The notes: generated by a model from the letters alone, not told the origin. 35,543 nucleotides of DNA from Pseudoalteromonas luteoviolacea DSM 6061 (GCF_001625655.1 NZ_AUYB01000118.1:1-35543), one strand, 5' to 3'. Shown: positions 16,420 to 24,672, counted from the first letter of the stretch. Program-made: numbers and translations.

Positions 16420-19250
16420 TCGGCGATCTCCTTTCCTTTGTCCTGTTGCAGATTATCTAGATATTCAGCCATCTGCCTGTACCGATTAAACTTTTTCTGA
16501 ATCAAAATTTTGAATTCATGATATACAAACTCATTGTCTTTGGAGACGCCTTGTGGGCGCTTAATCTCTCGATCCAATTGTTGCAGCGCATCGGCCGCGT
16601 TATACCAATGCCGACACATTTGCTGGACTCGTTTTGAGCCAATGGTCGTGTTCAAGGATTCAAGATAACCGATAATGATATCAGACGACGCTCGCGTGCT
16701 CGCAGAAGAGGTTAACCCCGCCGCACTTGATCCCCACTCGGCAAGGGCAATGTCAAAGAACTGATGGTAAATTAGTAATGAAAAGTCATTGGACGCGTTT
16801 TTCTGATGCTGTTTCATCAAAACAAGCGGGTTGTTAATTCTAGCATGACTCGATTTCATTGCTGATGTTGCATATTCAACCAACAAAATTTGGCTGAGCT
16901 TATCGTGAAGGCCTTTTAGGTATGGCTCCATGTCATCATCTATCGCGCTACTCAGCCCCGCTAACAACATATTTGCTATGTACGGAGTTAAAAATTGACG
17001 AGGGACACTAAAAGACACCATCTCTGGATCGACCAATTCAAAGTTGCTGAGTAATTCAGTTACCTCTGACACACCTTTTTGTGCAACAACTTCCACAAAG
17101 CTCCCTTTGGAGTTTGTGTTTATACTGGAGAAATCAGAACGGATTGCGTCAAACCATAACCTCGAATAGGTCATCTGAATGATGCCAGCATCTTTTTGTT
17201 CTTTAACTAAGTTACTTATTTGCTTTAAAACTTCGAGTCTTTCATTTAAAGAACCACTCATATGGTAGGCAAATACCCGGCGCATAGTTAGCCACCATTT
17301 TGTGGCAATTGAAATACTCTGTTTTTGACTAAAACGCAAAAACTCAAACATGTATTCCAAAGTAGCAAACTGTTTTTGGTCCGCAAGAAGGCCAAATACA
17401 GTGATTAAAAGCTTGGTTTTAACATAGTTTTCTTTGGCAGATTCTAGCGCTTCACTCAAAAAGCATTTGTATTCATCAAGTGACACACTATTTTGTTTAA
17501 TATTTTCTAAATAGAATGCGATACCAAAAGACACATAATTAAAAATATCTTCTGATTTAGTTCTACTCAAATGACCACCAGTGCTGCGCCGAATTGAGTG
17601 CTCCCTTTGTATAATTTCTTTAGCCCCTTGTGAAAGTAACCGAGAAAGTGTCGTAGTGATGGGAAAGTCGATCTCGTTAATACTACTAACGCACATCAAT
17701 AACTGTGAATAGCTTTTAGCTTGTGCTATTGATGGTAATGCGCTTCCATCTGGGCCTGAAAATAGCATGTTGCCATTGACAATAAAGTCATAAATCTCTT
17801 GAGTCATGCTGGGATATCGACGATAAAACTCTTCAACAACCCAGTCTGTACTAAAATTCTCCACTGTCACAGTTAAACCATCTTTAACCGAGCGATCGAT
17901 AGACAGTCCGCATTCATCGATTAACTCATCAAAATGCTCCAACCATAGCAAATGGGCGTCGCTCTCTATGTACTGCTGCTCTTGCTTGACGATCATTGCG
18001 CTGTTTTCTGAAGCAGCGCTTTCATGTCCATTATTTTGGACAGTTTCTTGCAAAACTAAAGGGTGGCGTATCACTTTATGCTGAAGAAAGTTGCAACCCC
18101 ATGCCTTTAATTCTTTATAACGAACAGGCTCTGGCTGCTGCTGATTCAAGCAACCAAAAACTGCCAAAAGCATTTTTTTCAGGGGCTTGCGCCAGCCAAA
18201 CTCGACGATACGCTTTAGTTCAATTGACGCATTTTTATGGTTACTCGTAAATGCTTTATTGATCAGTGTGCGAAGCTCTGAAACCTGCTGTTCACTTTCT
18301 ACATTGGAGAGCAACTCTTTAACAGGCTCTGAGCATAATTTGGATGCAGCTCGCGGGGCTTTGTTTGACCAAACTTCACTCTCACTTTTGGGAAACACAT
18401 CCAACAAATGATTTCGATCATCCATTGTAAACGCGAGCTCGTTGTCCCATATGTTGATTAAAATCTCAGGCCAATTAACATAAATAGCCTCTGGCTTACC
18501 TCTAAGTAGATTATCGAGAGACTTGTCAAAAGAGTAGTATTCACGGTGAATACACAGAATCAAATATGCTTCTTTTCTTTCAAACAAAGCATTGAGTTTT
18601 TGGAAATTGCTTTCCTCAATTAACCAATTACACAGTTTAGGGTGGCTTTTAAGCTGAATATTTAGCCTAACGTTATCACCCAGCTTTAGCTCGCTTTCAA
18701 AAAGCGCTAATAACTCTTCCGCAGAGCTATTAAGGAGTAAATCATTTCGGGTTACATCCCTGAAACTTTCCTTTCGATCATATGCAAGTTCAAATTGCTC
18801 TGAAACGAAATTAGCAGTACTCAGGCTGACGTCATCAACATACGCCTCTCCATAAAACACCACCACAGCGGTGTTTAAGCTGTTGATTAGCTCTTTTGCA
18901 GAGTCTAATTGACTAGCATAAAACTCTGTATTCAGATTCGAACTAGGTATAGAAGTGGCTTCTACCAAGTAAGCATATTGTCCATTTAGCTGAGCTTTAA
19001 ACTCCCCAGTCAGCGTGACATCAAGCTCTTCAAAATCTTCGAATTCCGGTTCATCTTCATTGCTATCTTGAGATAAAGCTTTATCACCTTGATTGTCGTT
19101 AGTCTCATTGCTGTTTTTATCTAGTCCATTTGCTGGCTCATTTCTAACGCTTAAGTCGTCAACTTCTCTCGTTGATGATTGCCCTTCAGGTGAATCATCA
19201 TACCCACCTTGGTTTTCGCCATCATGATTATTGTTATCTTGAGATTCCAT
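16416..19250 (-). CDS. Large helical protein of unknown function (operon core)
   Basis: A 944-residue cytoplasmic protein I do not recognise. The first 80 residues are disordered and very acidic/Asn-rich (repeated D, E, N, G and Q). Residues about 85-290 are mixed alpha/beta, with hydrophobic strands such as TAVVVFYG and AYLILCIH. The rest is almost wholly helical with repeat-like helix pairs. I see no P-loop, nuclease or protease motif. The mixed N-terminal region could be a degenerate NTPase-like fold, but that is speculation. It starts five bases after the protease gene (SD GGATAAAGAAG) and its stop overlaps the SPFH-like start. Its size and central place suggest an adaptor or the sensor/effector core of the system. 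Confidence 0.7.
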   Translation of the reverse strand: MESQDNNNHDGENQGGYDDSPEGQSSTREVDDLSVRNEPANGLDKNSNETNDNQGDKALSQDSNEDEPEFEDFEELDVTLTGEFKAQLNGQYAYLVEATSIPSSNLNTEFYASQLDSAKELINSLNTAVVVFYGEAYVDDVSLSTANFVSEQFELAYDRKESFRDVTRNDLLLNSSAEELLALFESELKLGDNVRLNIQLKSHPKLCNWLIEESNFQKLNALFERKEAYLILCIHREYYSFDKSLDNLLRGKPEAIYVNWPEILINIWDNELAFTMDDRNHLLDVFPKSESEVWSNKAPRAASKLCSEPVKELLSNVESEQQVSELRTLINKAFTSNHKNASIELKRIVEFGWRKPLKKMLLAVFGCLNQQQPEPVRYKELKAWGCNFLQHKVIRHPLVLQETVQNNGHESAASENSAMIVKQEQQYIESDAHLLWLEHFDELIDECGLSIDRSVKDGLTVTVENFSTDWVVEEFYRRYPSMTQEIYDFIVNGNMLFSGPDGSALPSIAQAKSYSQLLMCVSSINEIDFPITTTLSRLLSQGAKEIIQREHSIRRSTGGHLSRTKSEDIFNYVSFGIAFYLENIKQNSVSLDEYKCFLSEALESAKENYVKTKLLITVFGLLADQKQFATLEYMFEFLRFSQKQSISIATKWWLTMRRVFAYHMSGSLNERLEVLKQISNLVKEQKDAGIIQMTYSRLWFDAIRSDFSSINTNSKGSFVEVVAQKGVSEVTELLSNFELVDPEMVSFSVPRQFLTPYIANMLLAGLSSAIDDDMEPYLKGLHDKLSQILLVEYATSAMKSSHARINNPLVLMKQHQKNASNDFSLLIYHQFFDIALAEWGSSAAGLTSSASTRASSDIIIGYLESLNTTIGSKRVQQMCRHWYNAADALQQLDREIKRPQGVSKDNEFVYHEFKILIQKKFNRYRQMAEYLDNLQQDKGKEIAE

Positions 19251-19255
19251 CTTCT

Positions 19256-20572
19256 TTATCCTAAATGCTCAGGTAAAACGTCTAAAACCAGTCTAAAAGT
19301 TGCCATAGGCATTTGTTGCGAGCAATGCATACGTATTTGATGAAGTTCGCCATTGTGCTTAAAAGCAGGCGCATACATGCTGGCTTGAGTTGGATGCTCA
19401 GAAAAGCAATACTCGTACATACCTTGAGGTGTAAAGCAAATATCAAGAGGGTGTTGTTTGTGAGCGATTTTTCTGTTTATGTCATGACCTGCAAACGCAT
19501 CATACTGCACTGCCTTAGGCAATTTAATTGTATTTTTTGCGGAAAGAACATCTAGCCACTGGGACTCACAAGGTAGCTTAAACAGCATGTTGTTATCCCG
19601 CTTAAGCTGTTCGACAATTTCATAAGATTGTTTATAGCTGAGCCCCGCTAGTGGCTTATTGCTATTGGCTTCGTTCAAGTTAGGCATGACACTTTGTTGG
19701 ATCCAAAAGCCTTTAGCAGTGCCAAAGCTTCTATTTTCAGCGCTAGGAGGGATGAAAACAAACGTTTCTAAATATTCTTTACCATTAAATATGATGGGAA
19801 CAGCCACTTGTTCATCGCGACGGTTGCCCATAGCGTGACCACATATTTGCTTACGCTGACATATGTCCAACACAGCCTCAACATGCTCGGACTCACACCA
19901 GTCTGGCCATTGTATTAACTGCACTGGGGCAAGATTTTTGCCGCTTTGTGCACTCTCTTTTTTCAAAAACTTAACGAACTCATCGCTTGTAATAAAACCA
20001 CCAACACCATAGTTTTGCCCACCAATCGTATTTATACCCAGTACAGCCAACGCTCCCTTATTTTCAATACATAAAGCTCCGCCACTAAAGCCTTCGCTAG
20101 CCCCTTTTCCTGCTTTTATAAAGCTAATGAGCCCTTCACTATCTGACTCATAATTGGAATAAAAGTCTTCTGGTGCGGGTCGATGAACTTTCATCTCCCA
20201 GCCACCATGCTTTCCAGGGAAGCCCAGAGATGCAAATGCCGTGGAGCCTTTCTTCATTGTCGACTCTCTGCGATTGACGATGACCGGTGCCAATGTGTCA
20301 AGTGGTTCACTGACTTCGATAACTGCAATATCCAAAGTTGGGTGTGCGTAAATTTGCTGTACGCTGCACTTCGTAGAGCTAGACACAACAAAAAGCCGGC
20401 TTGCTCTATGAAACTTTTCAGTATTTTTGTCAAAAACCACATGCTTACAAGTTACAATGCAGGTAGGATTTATGGCAAAACCCGAGCCAAGAGAATACTC
20501 TGTATCATCTGCTCCCTTTATTATCCCAATAGCAAAGAGCCATGCCGGCTGCTTTATCGGTGTATACTCCAT
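19256..20572 (-). CDS. Trypsin-like serine protease fused to an FGE-sulfatase-like domain
   Basis: A 438-residue protein without a signal peptide, so probably a cytoplasmic protease. Residues 1-205 are a trypsin/DegP-type domain with the triad visible: His44 (VTCKHVV), Asp81 (TLDIAVIEV) and Ser163 (GFSGGALCI), plus an oxyanion-type GKGASEGFSGG loop. Residues about 240-435 match the formylglycine-generating-enzyme (FGE-sulfatase) fold in order: HAMGN near its start (the family's F.MG), GFWIQQSV, LAGLSYKQS (family V-S-W), FKLPCESQWLDVL (family RLPTEaEW), GMYEYCFSE (family GNVWEW) and TFRLVLD (family GFR). The active Cys pair of true FGEs is not apparent, so it is likely a binding module. Trypsin and FGE-like modules co-occur in predicted bacterial conflict systems. 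The ribosome binding site is poor. Confidence 0.82.
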   Translation of the reverse strand: MEYTPIKQPAWLFAIGIIKGADDTEYSLGSGFAINPTCIVTCKHVVFDKNTEKFHRASRLFVVSSSTKCSVQQIYAHPTLDIAVIEVSEPLDTLAPVIVNRRESTMKKGSTAFASLGFPGKHGGWEMKVHRPAPEDFYSNYESDSEGLISFIKAGKGASEGFSGGALCIENKGALAVLGINTIGGQNYGVGGFITSDEFVKFLKKESAQSGKNLAPVQLIQWPDWCESEHVEAVLDICQRKQICGHAMGNRRDEQVAVPIIFNGKEYLETFVFIPPSAENRSFGTAKGFWIQQSVMPNLNEANSNKPLAGLSYKQSYEIVEQLKRDNNMLFKLPCESQWLDVLSAKNTIKLPKAVQYDAFAGHDINRKIAHKQHPLDICFTPQGMYEYCFSEHPTQASMYAPAFKHNGELHQIRMHCSQQMPMATFRLVLDVLPEHLG

Positions 20573-20600
20573 CTACTACAACCCATTATTATTTTTTTAA

Positions 20601-21650
20601 TTAAAAGAGGTCATCTCGAACCGATTCATAAGCATCAAATGCATCTTTTTCAAACGCTTCCCATAAGGCTTTATCTGACTTGGATGCCATACCTTCTTTC
20701 ATGCGGCAAATCACTTCAGGATCGACCATCGCAGCACTGGAGCCGATAAACTTCGCTTCACTGGCAAGGTATTCCTCGCTATCCATATCGATTTGTTGCT
20801 CTTCCCGCTTTGCTTCAATTCTTTCAGATAAGACATGAAGGAGATCAGAGTATATACGTGTAAACTCTTCTACAACGGGTAAGTTTTCACGCTCCTCAAT
20901 GTCTTTTGAGGGACCAGCAAGCGCTTGTCGAATGGATATGAATGCCAGCGCATTGGCTTCTTCTCGACTTAACTTACGAGCCTTTTTGACGTGTGTACCA
21001 ATTTGCATATCTTTGCCCGATACAGTATTTGCTATCATTCCCTGTACTCGGTCAGATGAATATATTTCAGCCTCAACTTGCGATAAATCCATAAGCGTAT
21101 TGCCTGACTCGTTGATGATGACACCAAAGACCCACATCGTGTTTTTGTTATTGGCTTTGCGCCTTGAATAGAGGTAATACTGAAATTTTGACTCTGGCAA
21201 GCCTGCGGTATAATAGCTCGCTCCTGTATCCCACCAATCGACTGAAACACGTTCCATTTCTTTAAACAGTGACGCTCTATCAGTAATATCTGGGAAACCG
21301 TCTTTATGCCCTTTACGAAAATGCGTATTTGCAGCCCAAAAGGTTGAATAAGGTGTTTCACTACAACACAAAACTGACCCTGCTGGTATTTGAGTACTGC
21401 CAGCTTTAACTCTGAATTCCATTCGTTGAAAACACAGCTCAGGGTTGTCATAGTCTAAACTACGCACTTTTAAGTCACTAAGCTCTGCCCACGCCTGACC
21501 ATCATAACGGTATCCGCCATCTACACTTTTATCTGCAACAACTCTCGTCAATTCTACTTCTCGAGACTGAGATGCTGAGCCAATTTCAACGGCGCCAAAT
21601 TGGCTTGCTTCTTCTGAAAATAGGTGATTGTGAATATTAAAATTAGCCAT
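20601..21650 (-). CDS. Hypothetical protein, third gene of the operon
   Basis: A 349-residue soluble protein I cannot assign. The first 200 residues are rich in aromatic residues and strands (YRYDGQAWAEL, SVDWWDTGASYY, KFQYYLYSRR, TMWVFGVII), suggesting a beta domain. The last 150 are helical and charged (TRIYSDLLHVLSERIEAKRE) and end in an acidic tail. There is no signal peptide or membrane helix, so it is probably cytoplasmic. The ATG has AAGGA with seven bases of spacing. It lies 58 bases after the coiled-coil lipoprotein and 28 before the protease, so it is co-transcribed. It could be a substrate or partner of the protease. Confidence 0.75.
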   Translation of the reverse strand: MANFNIHNHLFSEEASQFGAVEIGSASQSREVELTRVVADKSVDGGYRYDGQAWAELSDLKVRSLDYDNPELCFQRMEFRVKAGSTQIPAGSVLCCSETPYSTFWAANTHFRKGHKDGFPDITDRASLFKEMERVSVDWWDTGASYYTAGLPESKFQYYLYSRRKANNKNTMWVFGVIINESGNTLMDLSQVEAEIYSSDRVQGMIANTVSGKDMQIGTHVKKARKLSREEANALAFISIRQALAGPSKDIEERENLPVVEEFTRIYSDLLHVLSERIEAKREEQQIDMDSEEYLASEAKFIGSSAAMVDPEVICRMKEGMASKSDKALWEAFEKDAFDAYESVRDDLF

Positions 21651-21708
21651 TGTGCTTTCCTTATCAAGTAAACTGATTTTTCAATGACTGTCGCAGTTGA
21701 TTTCCCGT

Positions 21709-22302
21709 TTATTTGGGATTTGCGAAAAGTCTATCAACTATGTTTATATGGTTTGCTATATCCTGAGCAATTCGCTTTTCTTTTAGTTCAGCTTTTTGAA
21801 CTCTCTCCTTTATTTCGGCATCGGTTGAGCTCAACGGACGACTGATATCTGGAGAGATTGAAGAGGCCTGTTTTTCCTCTTTGTCTAGGCTGGCCGTGAT
21901 TAAAGTAAGCTCCAGCATTAAAGTTTCGAGTCTTTGCTGTTCCAGCTTAATCTCTTTTAAAGCCATCTCTTCTATCGTCTTGTTGGCCAAAGCAGAGTCA
22001 AGCCGCCCTCTGCTTATATCAAGAGTCGCCTTAGACTGGTTCAAGCGGTTGCTCAATTGCTCAATTTCCATGCCTACAGCTGAGCGTTCTGATTTAGTAC
22101 TTTCTAAACGTCGCGCCAGCATGGCATTTAGCTCTTGAAGCTCGTCTACCTCATTTTGTTTGCGTGACAGGCGGTTGTCATACTCTCCACCAACCACACC
22201 CTTCAAGCCGCCAATAAACCCGCCTTTATTAGGATCGGTGCTGACAGATGAGCATGCCACTAACAAACATGAAGTAACTGCAAGGAGGCTGTAACGCACC
22301 AT
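21709..22302 (-). CDS. Coiled-coil lipoprotein
   Basis: A 197-residue lipoprotein with signal peptide and lipobox LVAC (lipidated Cys17, then Ser-Ser, favouring outer-membrane sorting). A Gly-rich linker (GGFIGGLKGVVGGEYDNRL) is followed by a nearly continuous coiled coil from about residue 42 to the end. The ATG overlaps the preceding stop by one base (TGATG), so translation is coupled and no separate SD is needed; a TTG one codon earlier is not used here. It is probably a periplasmic rod or spacer working with the glycine-zipper lipoprotein upstream. No family is recognised. Confidence 0.8.
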   Translation of the reverse strand: MVRYSLLAVTSCLLVACSSVSTDPNKGGFIGGLKGVVGGEYDNRLSRKQNEVDELQELNAMLARRLESTKSERSAVGMEIEQLSNRLNQSKATLDISRGRLDSALANKTIEEMALKEIKLEQQRLETLMLELTLITASLDKEEKQASSISPDISRPLSSTDAEIKERVQKAELKEKRIAQDIANHINIVDRLFANPK

Positions 22303-23009
22303 CAAGACTTTTCGACTAATTCGATCAGTTCTTTGTCGATTGCCGCCAGCTCTTCTTTTTGTTGGTTGTACTTAGTTAACATAGCTTGCAACTCTTCTTG
22401 GCCTTGAACGTCAAACTGCTTTTCAAAGTTTGCCAAGTTGTCCATCGCTTGCTCATATTTTTTATCTGTTAACTCAATCGCTTTTGCAATGACTTTGCGA
22501 TCATTTTGAATTTGTGTCACAAGCTCATTATATTGCTGTTGTTGCTGGTTATTTTGAGCCAATTGAGACTCAAGGTCATTTAGCCTTTGCTTATCTGCGG
22601 CCAAAAGTTTTTGAGCAGTATTAACCATCGCAGTTAAGCTTTCGTTTGTATCAGTTAGTTCTTGCCTTAACGCATTAAGCGCCGATTCCTTATCTGCGTA
22701 CTCTTGTTTTTTACCTGCGATATGGTAACCGTAAGCTGCACCACCTGCGGCCCCAACAGCCGCACCAACAAGTACTGCTTCTTTACTATTGCCGGCAGCC
22801 AAGCCGACTAATGCTCCGGTTAAAGCTCCGGCCAAAGCTCCTTCAGCGACTGTTTGGCTAAAGTCATCTACTTGGTTGTCCAGTTGCTGCGCTTCTGGGG
22901 AAATATTGTTGTTCATACCAGGAAGATTAGGAAGGCTGTTACAAGCACCAAGACTCAATACCAAGGCGCTAGATAAAAACAAATTACGTACATTAGTTGA
23001 GGGTGTCAT
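22302..23009 (-). CDS. Glycine-zipper lipoprotein with coiled-coil domain, first gene of the operon
   Basis: A 235-residue lipoprotein: signal peptide with lipobox LGAC (Cys23, followed by Asn, favouring the outer membrane), then a glycine zipper at about 57-98 (GALAGALTGALVGLAAG and VGAAVGAAGGAAYGY), then coiled coil to the end. Glycine zippers pack membrane-inserted helices tightly, so this may form a pore or an oligomeric outer-membrane collar. The start is the ATG at 23009 with AAGGA eight bases upstream; a longer frame to 23051 would place 14 residues before the signal peptide. It opens the operon behind the candidate promoter at 23052-23079. Confidence 0.82.
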   Translation of the reverse strand: MTPSTNVRNLFLSSALVLSLGACNSLPNLPGMNNNISPEAQQLDNQVDDFSQTVAEGALAGALTGALVGLAAGNSKEAVLVGAAVGAAGGAAYGYHIAGKKQEYADKESALNALRQELTDTNESLTAMVNTAQKLLAADKQRLNDLESQLAQNNQQQQQYNELVTQIQNDRKVIAKAIELTDKKYEQAMDNLANFEKQFDVQGQEELQAMLTKYNQQKEELAAIDKELIELVEKS

Positions 23010-23020
23010 TATGCATTTCC

Positions 23021-23040
23021 TTTTAACACTTTTTAACACT
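23021..23040 (-). repeat. Perfect tandem decamer in the operon leader, possible operator
   Basis: On the minus strand AGTGTTAAAA occurs twice in direct tandem. It sits between the candidate -10 element and the ribosome binding site of the first operon gene. One helical turn of spacing is what a DNA-binding regulator with two protomers would need. Operator function is inference. Confidence 0.5.
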
Positions 23041-23051
23041 TGATAAACCAT

Positions 23052-23079
23052 AAGTTACATTTTTGATTTTTACTGTCAA
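23052..23079 (-). promoter_or_regulatory. Candidate sigma70 promoter of the eight-gene operon
   Basis: A perfect -35 (TTGACA, 23074-23079) and a weak -10 (TAACTT, 23052-23057) are 16 bases apart on the minus strand. They lie just inside the terminator hairpin of the desaturase gene and upstream of the glycine-zipper lipoprotein start at 23009. Confidence 0.5.
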
Positions 23080-23095
23080 TGAAAATTAAAAATTT

Positions 23096-23135
23096 AAACC
23101 ACCCCTTTGCTTTGTAACAAACAAAAAGGTGGTTT
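23096..23135 (-). terminator. Terminator of the desaturase gene
   Basis: An 8-bp stem (AAACCACC with GGTGGTTT), extended by imperfect pairing around a T/A-rich loop, starts eight bases after the desaturase stop. On the minus strand it is followed by AAATTTTTAATTTT. It separates the desaturase from the eight-gene operon. Confidence 0.7.
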
Positions 23136-23142
23136 GTACTAT

Positions 23143-24375
23143 TTATCGAATACTTTTTAGTGCAATAAAGCTGTGCTCGATAGTGTCTTTAATCCCCCAA
23201 TTTTCCTTAAATACACCACCTTGATTGACGGCATCTCGTCTTACATAGGGCGCATTTGCCCACTCTTTGTCAGAAACTGAGAAGAACCTTACCTCTGCTG
23301 CATGGTGAACGTCATGACTGCATAGCTCAGTATTCCCCACTACAAGATATTTACTTGGTGCTGCAACAAAGAGCATGTAAGCCCACCATTTTATTGGCGC
23401 ATTTGAGTCGTACTCTTTTCCAAAGAACCTACCCGCTGTAAATTTAGTTTCGGCTTTTAACATAGGGTTTTGGCCCGGAACCAAAGCAGGTTGGTGTTCT
23501 GACAAATTTTGGAACAGCGACAAAACGCCAAACCCAAATACCAGAGGCAATAAGTAACCCATTAAATACAAAAGCCCAAAGCCAAACTCTATTGCGATAA
23601 CCGGTAATACACTATGAAAACCAATTGCAGCCCACTGCCTAGTGCGAATAGAGCGCTTGGTTGGCATCATAGAGGTTAACCCTGGCTCTACTGTAAATGG
23701 CGCAAAATTTGCCCGAGCTCGCTCTGCAAACAGCTTGGTGTAGTAACTCGGGCTCACAATTAACTTAATCGTATGCAGCCAATACCAACTTATAGAGCGA
23801 CCAGCTTGATACCCCCATTTGTCAAAAAAGCTCGCATCCGGATCTGCGATAGAGTTTAAACGGCCATGATGACCCCCGATATGACTCAGCTTATACATCC
23901 ACATAGGTGTAGACAGTGAAAGAATCGAATACGCTTCACCCAATACCCTGTTTACCCACTTGTTACGATGTAAAGTTCCATGCGCAGCATAGTGCGTAAA
24001 GCTCACTTGCATTGTCCGCATACTCGCAGAAATGAGCAATACAGCGATAATCCAAATTGGAAATAAAAGTAAACCGAACTCTAAAAACAGAGACGTTAAC
24101 CAAATACCCGTAGTTAAAAAGGTCAGCGTCATTATCTGACGCAATAACTGAGTTCCTTTAATTAATGGCGGTAAGGCACTTGGCGCTTTACCTGTTATTT
24201 CGGTTAAAAGTTGCTGAACAAAAAGGTAACCGCTTCTGGGAAGTTTACTGCCTATATGTGTCATAGATTCTCGTATATCTGGATGACTTTGAGCCTTACT
24301 CTGTGTGTGTCTGGCAAATTTGAACAGCTCAATTAGTTTAAGAAAGTAAGATTTAAAATTAGTAGAGATTTTCAT
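23143..24375 (-). CDS. Membrane fatty-acid desaturase
   Basis: A 410-residue integral membrane di-iron desaturase. Three histidine clusters are visible: HYAAHGTLH, HIGGHHG and SHDVHH, with an added HQPA motif. Four hydrophobic segments (two near residues 85-125, two near 250-290) flank them. The family inserts double bonds into membrane acyl chains or related lipids; the exact substrate cannot be told. The ATG at 24375 has GGAG six bases upstream. A TTG four codons earlier overlaps that SD and is rejected. The SD lies inside a long inverted repeat in the leader, suggesting post-transcriptional control. It runs toward the eight-gene operon but a terminator intervenes. Confidence 0.88.
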   Translation of the reverse strand: MKISTNFKSYFLKLIELFKFARHTQSKAQSHPDIRESMTHIGSKLPRSGYLFVQQLLTEITGKAPSALPPLIKGTQLLRQIMTLTFLTTGIWLTSLFLEFGLLLFPIWIIAVLLISASMRTMQVSFTHYAAHGTLHRNKWVNRVLGEAYSILSLSTPMWMYKLSHIGGHHGRLNSIADPDASFFDKWGYQAGRSISWYWLHTIKLIVSPSYYTKLFAERARANFAPFTVEPGLTSMMPTKRSIRTRQWAAIGFHSVLPVIAIEFGFGLLYLMGYLLPLVFGFGVLSLFQNLSEHQPALVPGQNPMLKAETKFTAGRFFGKEYDSNAPIKWWAYMLFVAAPSKYLVVGNTELCSHDVHHAAEVRFFSVSDKEWANAPYVRRDAVNQGGVFKENWGIKDTIEHSFIALKSIR

Positions 24376-24379
24376 GGAG

Positions 24380-24462
24380 TTCTCCAAAAAAGTTTATGAA
24401 GTCAAAGCCCCATTGCCTTGCTTCAATGACTTCCGCGAACTCCCCCCTACTTTTTTGGAGAA
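24380..24462 (-). promoter_or_regulatory. Structured 5' leader of the desaturase that can occlude its SD
   Basis: Two 14-base arms, TTCTCCAAAAAAGT (24380-24393) and ACTTTTTTGGAGAA (24449-24462), are perfectly complementary. Inside them GAAGTCA (24398-24404) pairs with TGACTTC (24427-24433), and AAGC pairs with GCTT. In the minus-strand transcript the arm nearest the gene contains GGAG, the desaturase ribosome binding site. The fold would hide it, as in an RNA thermometer or other leader switch. Function is inferred. Confidence 0.5.
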
Positions 24463-24672
24463 AAAATAAATTTTTTAAAAAAATAAATTCCTATTAATTT
24501 TCAGCCTATTAGAAACAAAATAATCTCTCTATTTAATTAGCGACAGTACCACCACCCCAAAAAAGGTATAAACCTTTCTCTAAAGTTATTCTCTTAAGTG
24601 CGTATTCCATAGCAAAGGTTGTTTTATAGGCATTCGTGGGGCTGGTTGGGTATTACATTGAATTTGATAGGA

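Noticed and set aside
19256..20572. The FGE-like domain as an active formylglycine-generating enzyme
   Set aside because: The paired catalytic cysteines near the C-terminus of true FGEs are not apparent, and no sulfatase gene is nearby.
20183..20749. 188-codon plus-strand open frame opposite the protease and 349-aa genes
   Set aside because: It crosses two well-supported genes on the other strand and its intergenic gap, has no SD and its translation has no domain pattern, so it is a shadow frame.
24380..24462. Reading the 14-bp inverted repeat as the ends of a miniature transposable element
   Set aside because: The arms enclose only 55 bases, no target-site duplication is apparent, and the position over the SD fits a leader structure better.
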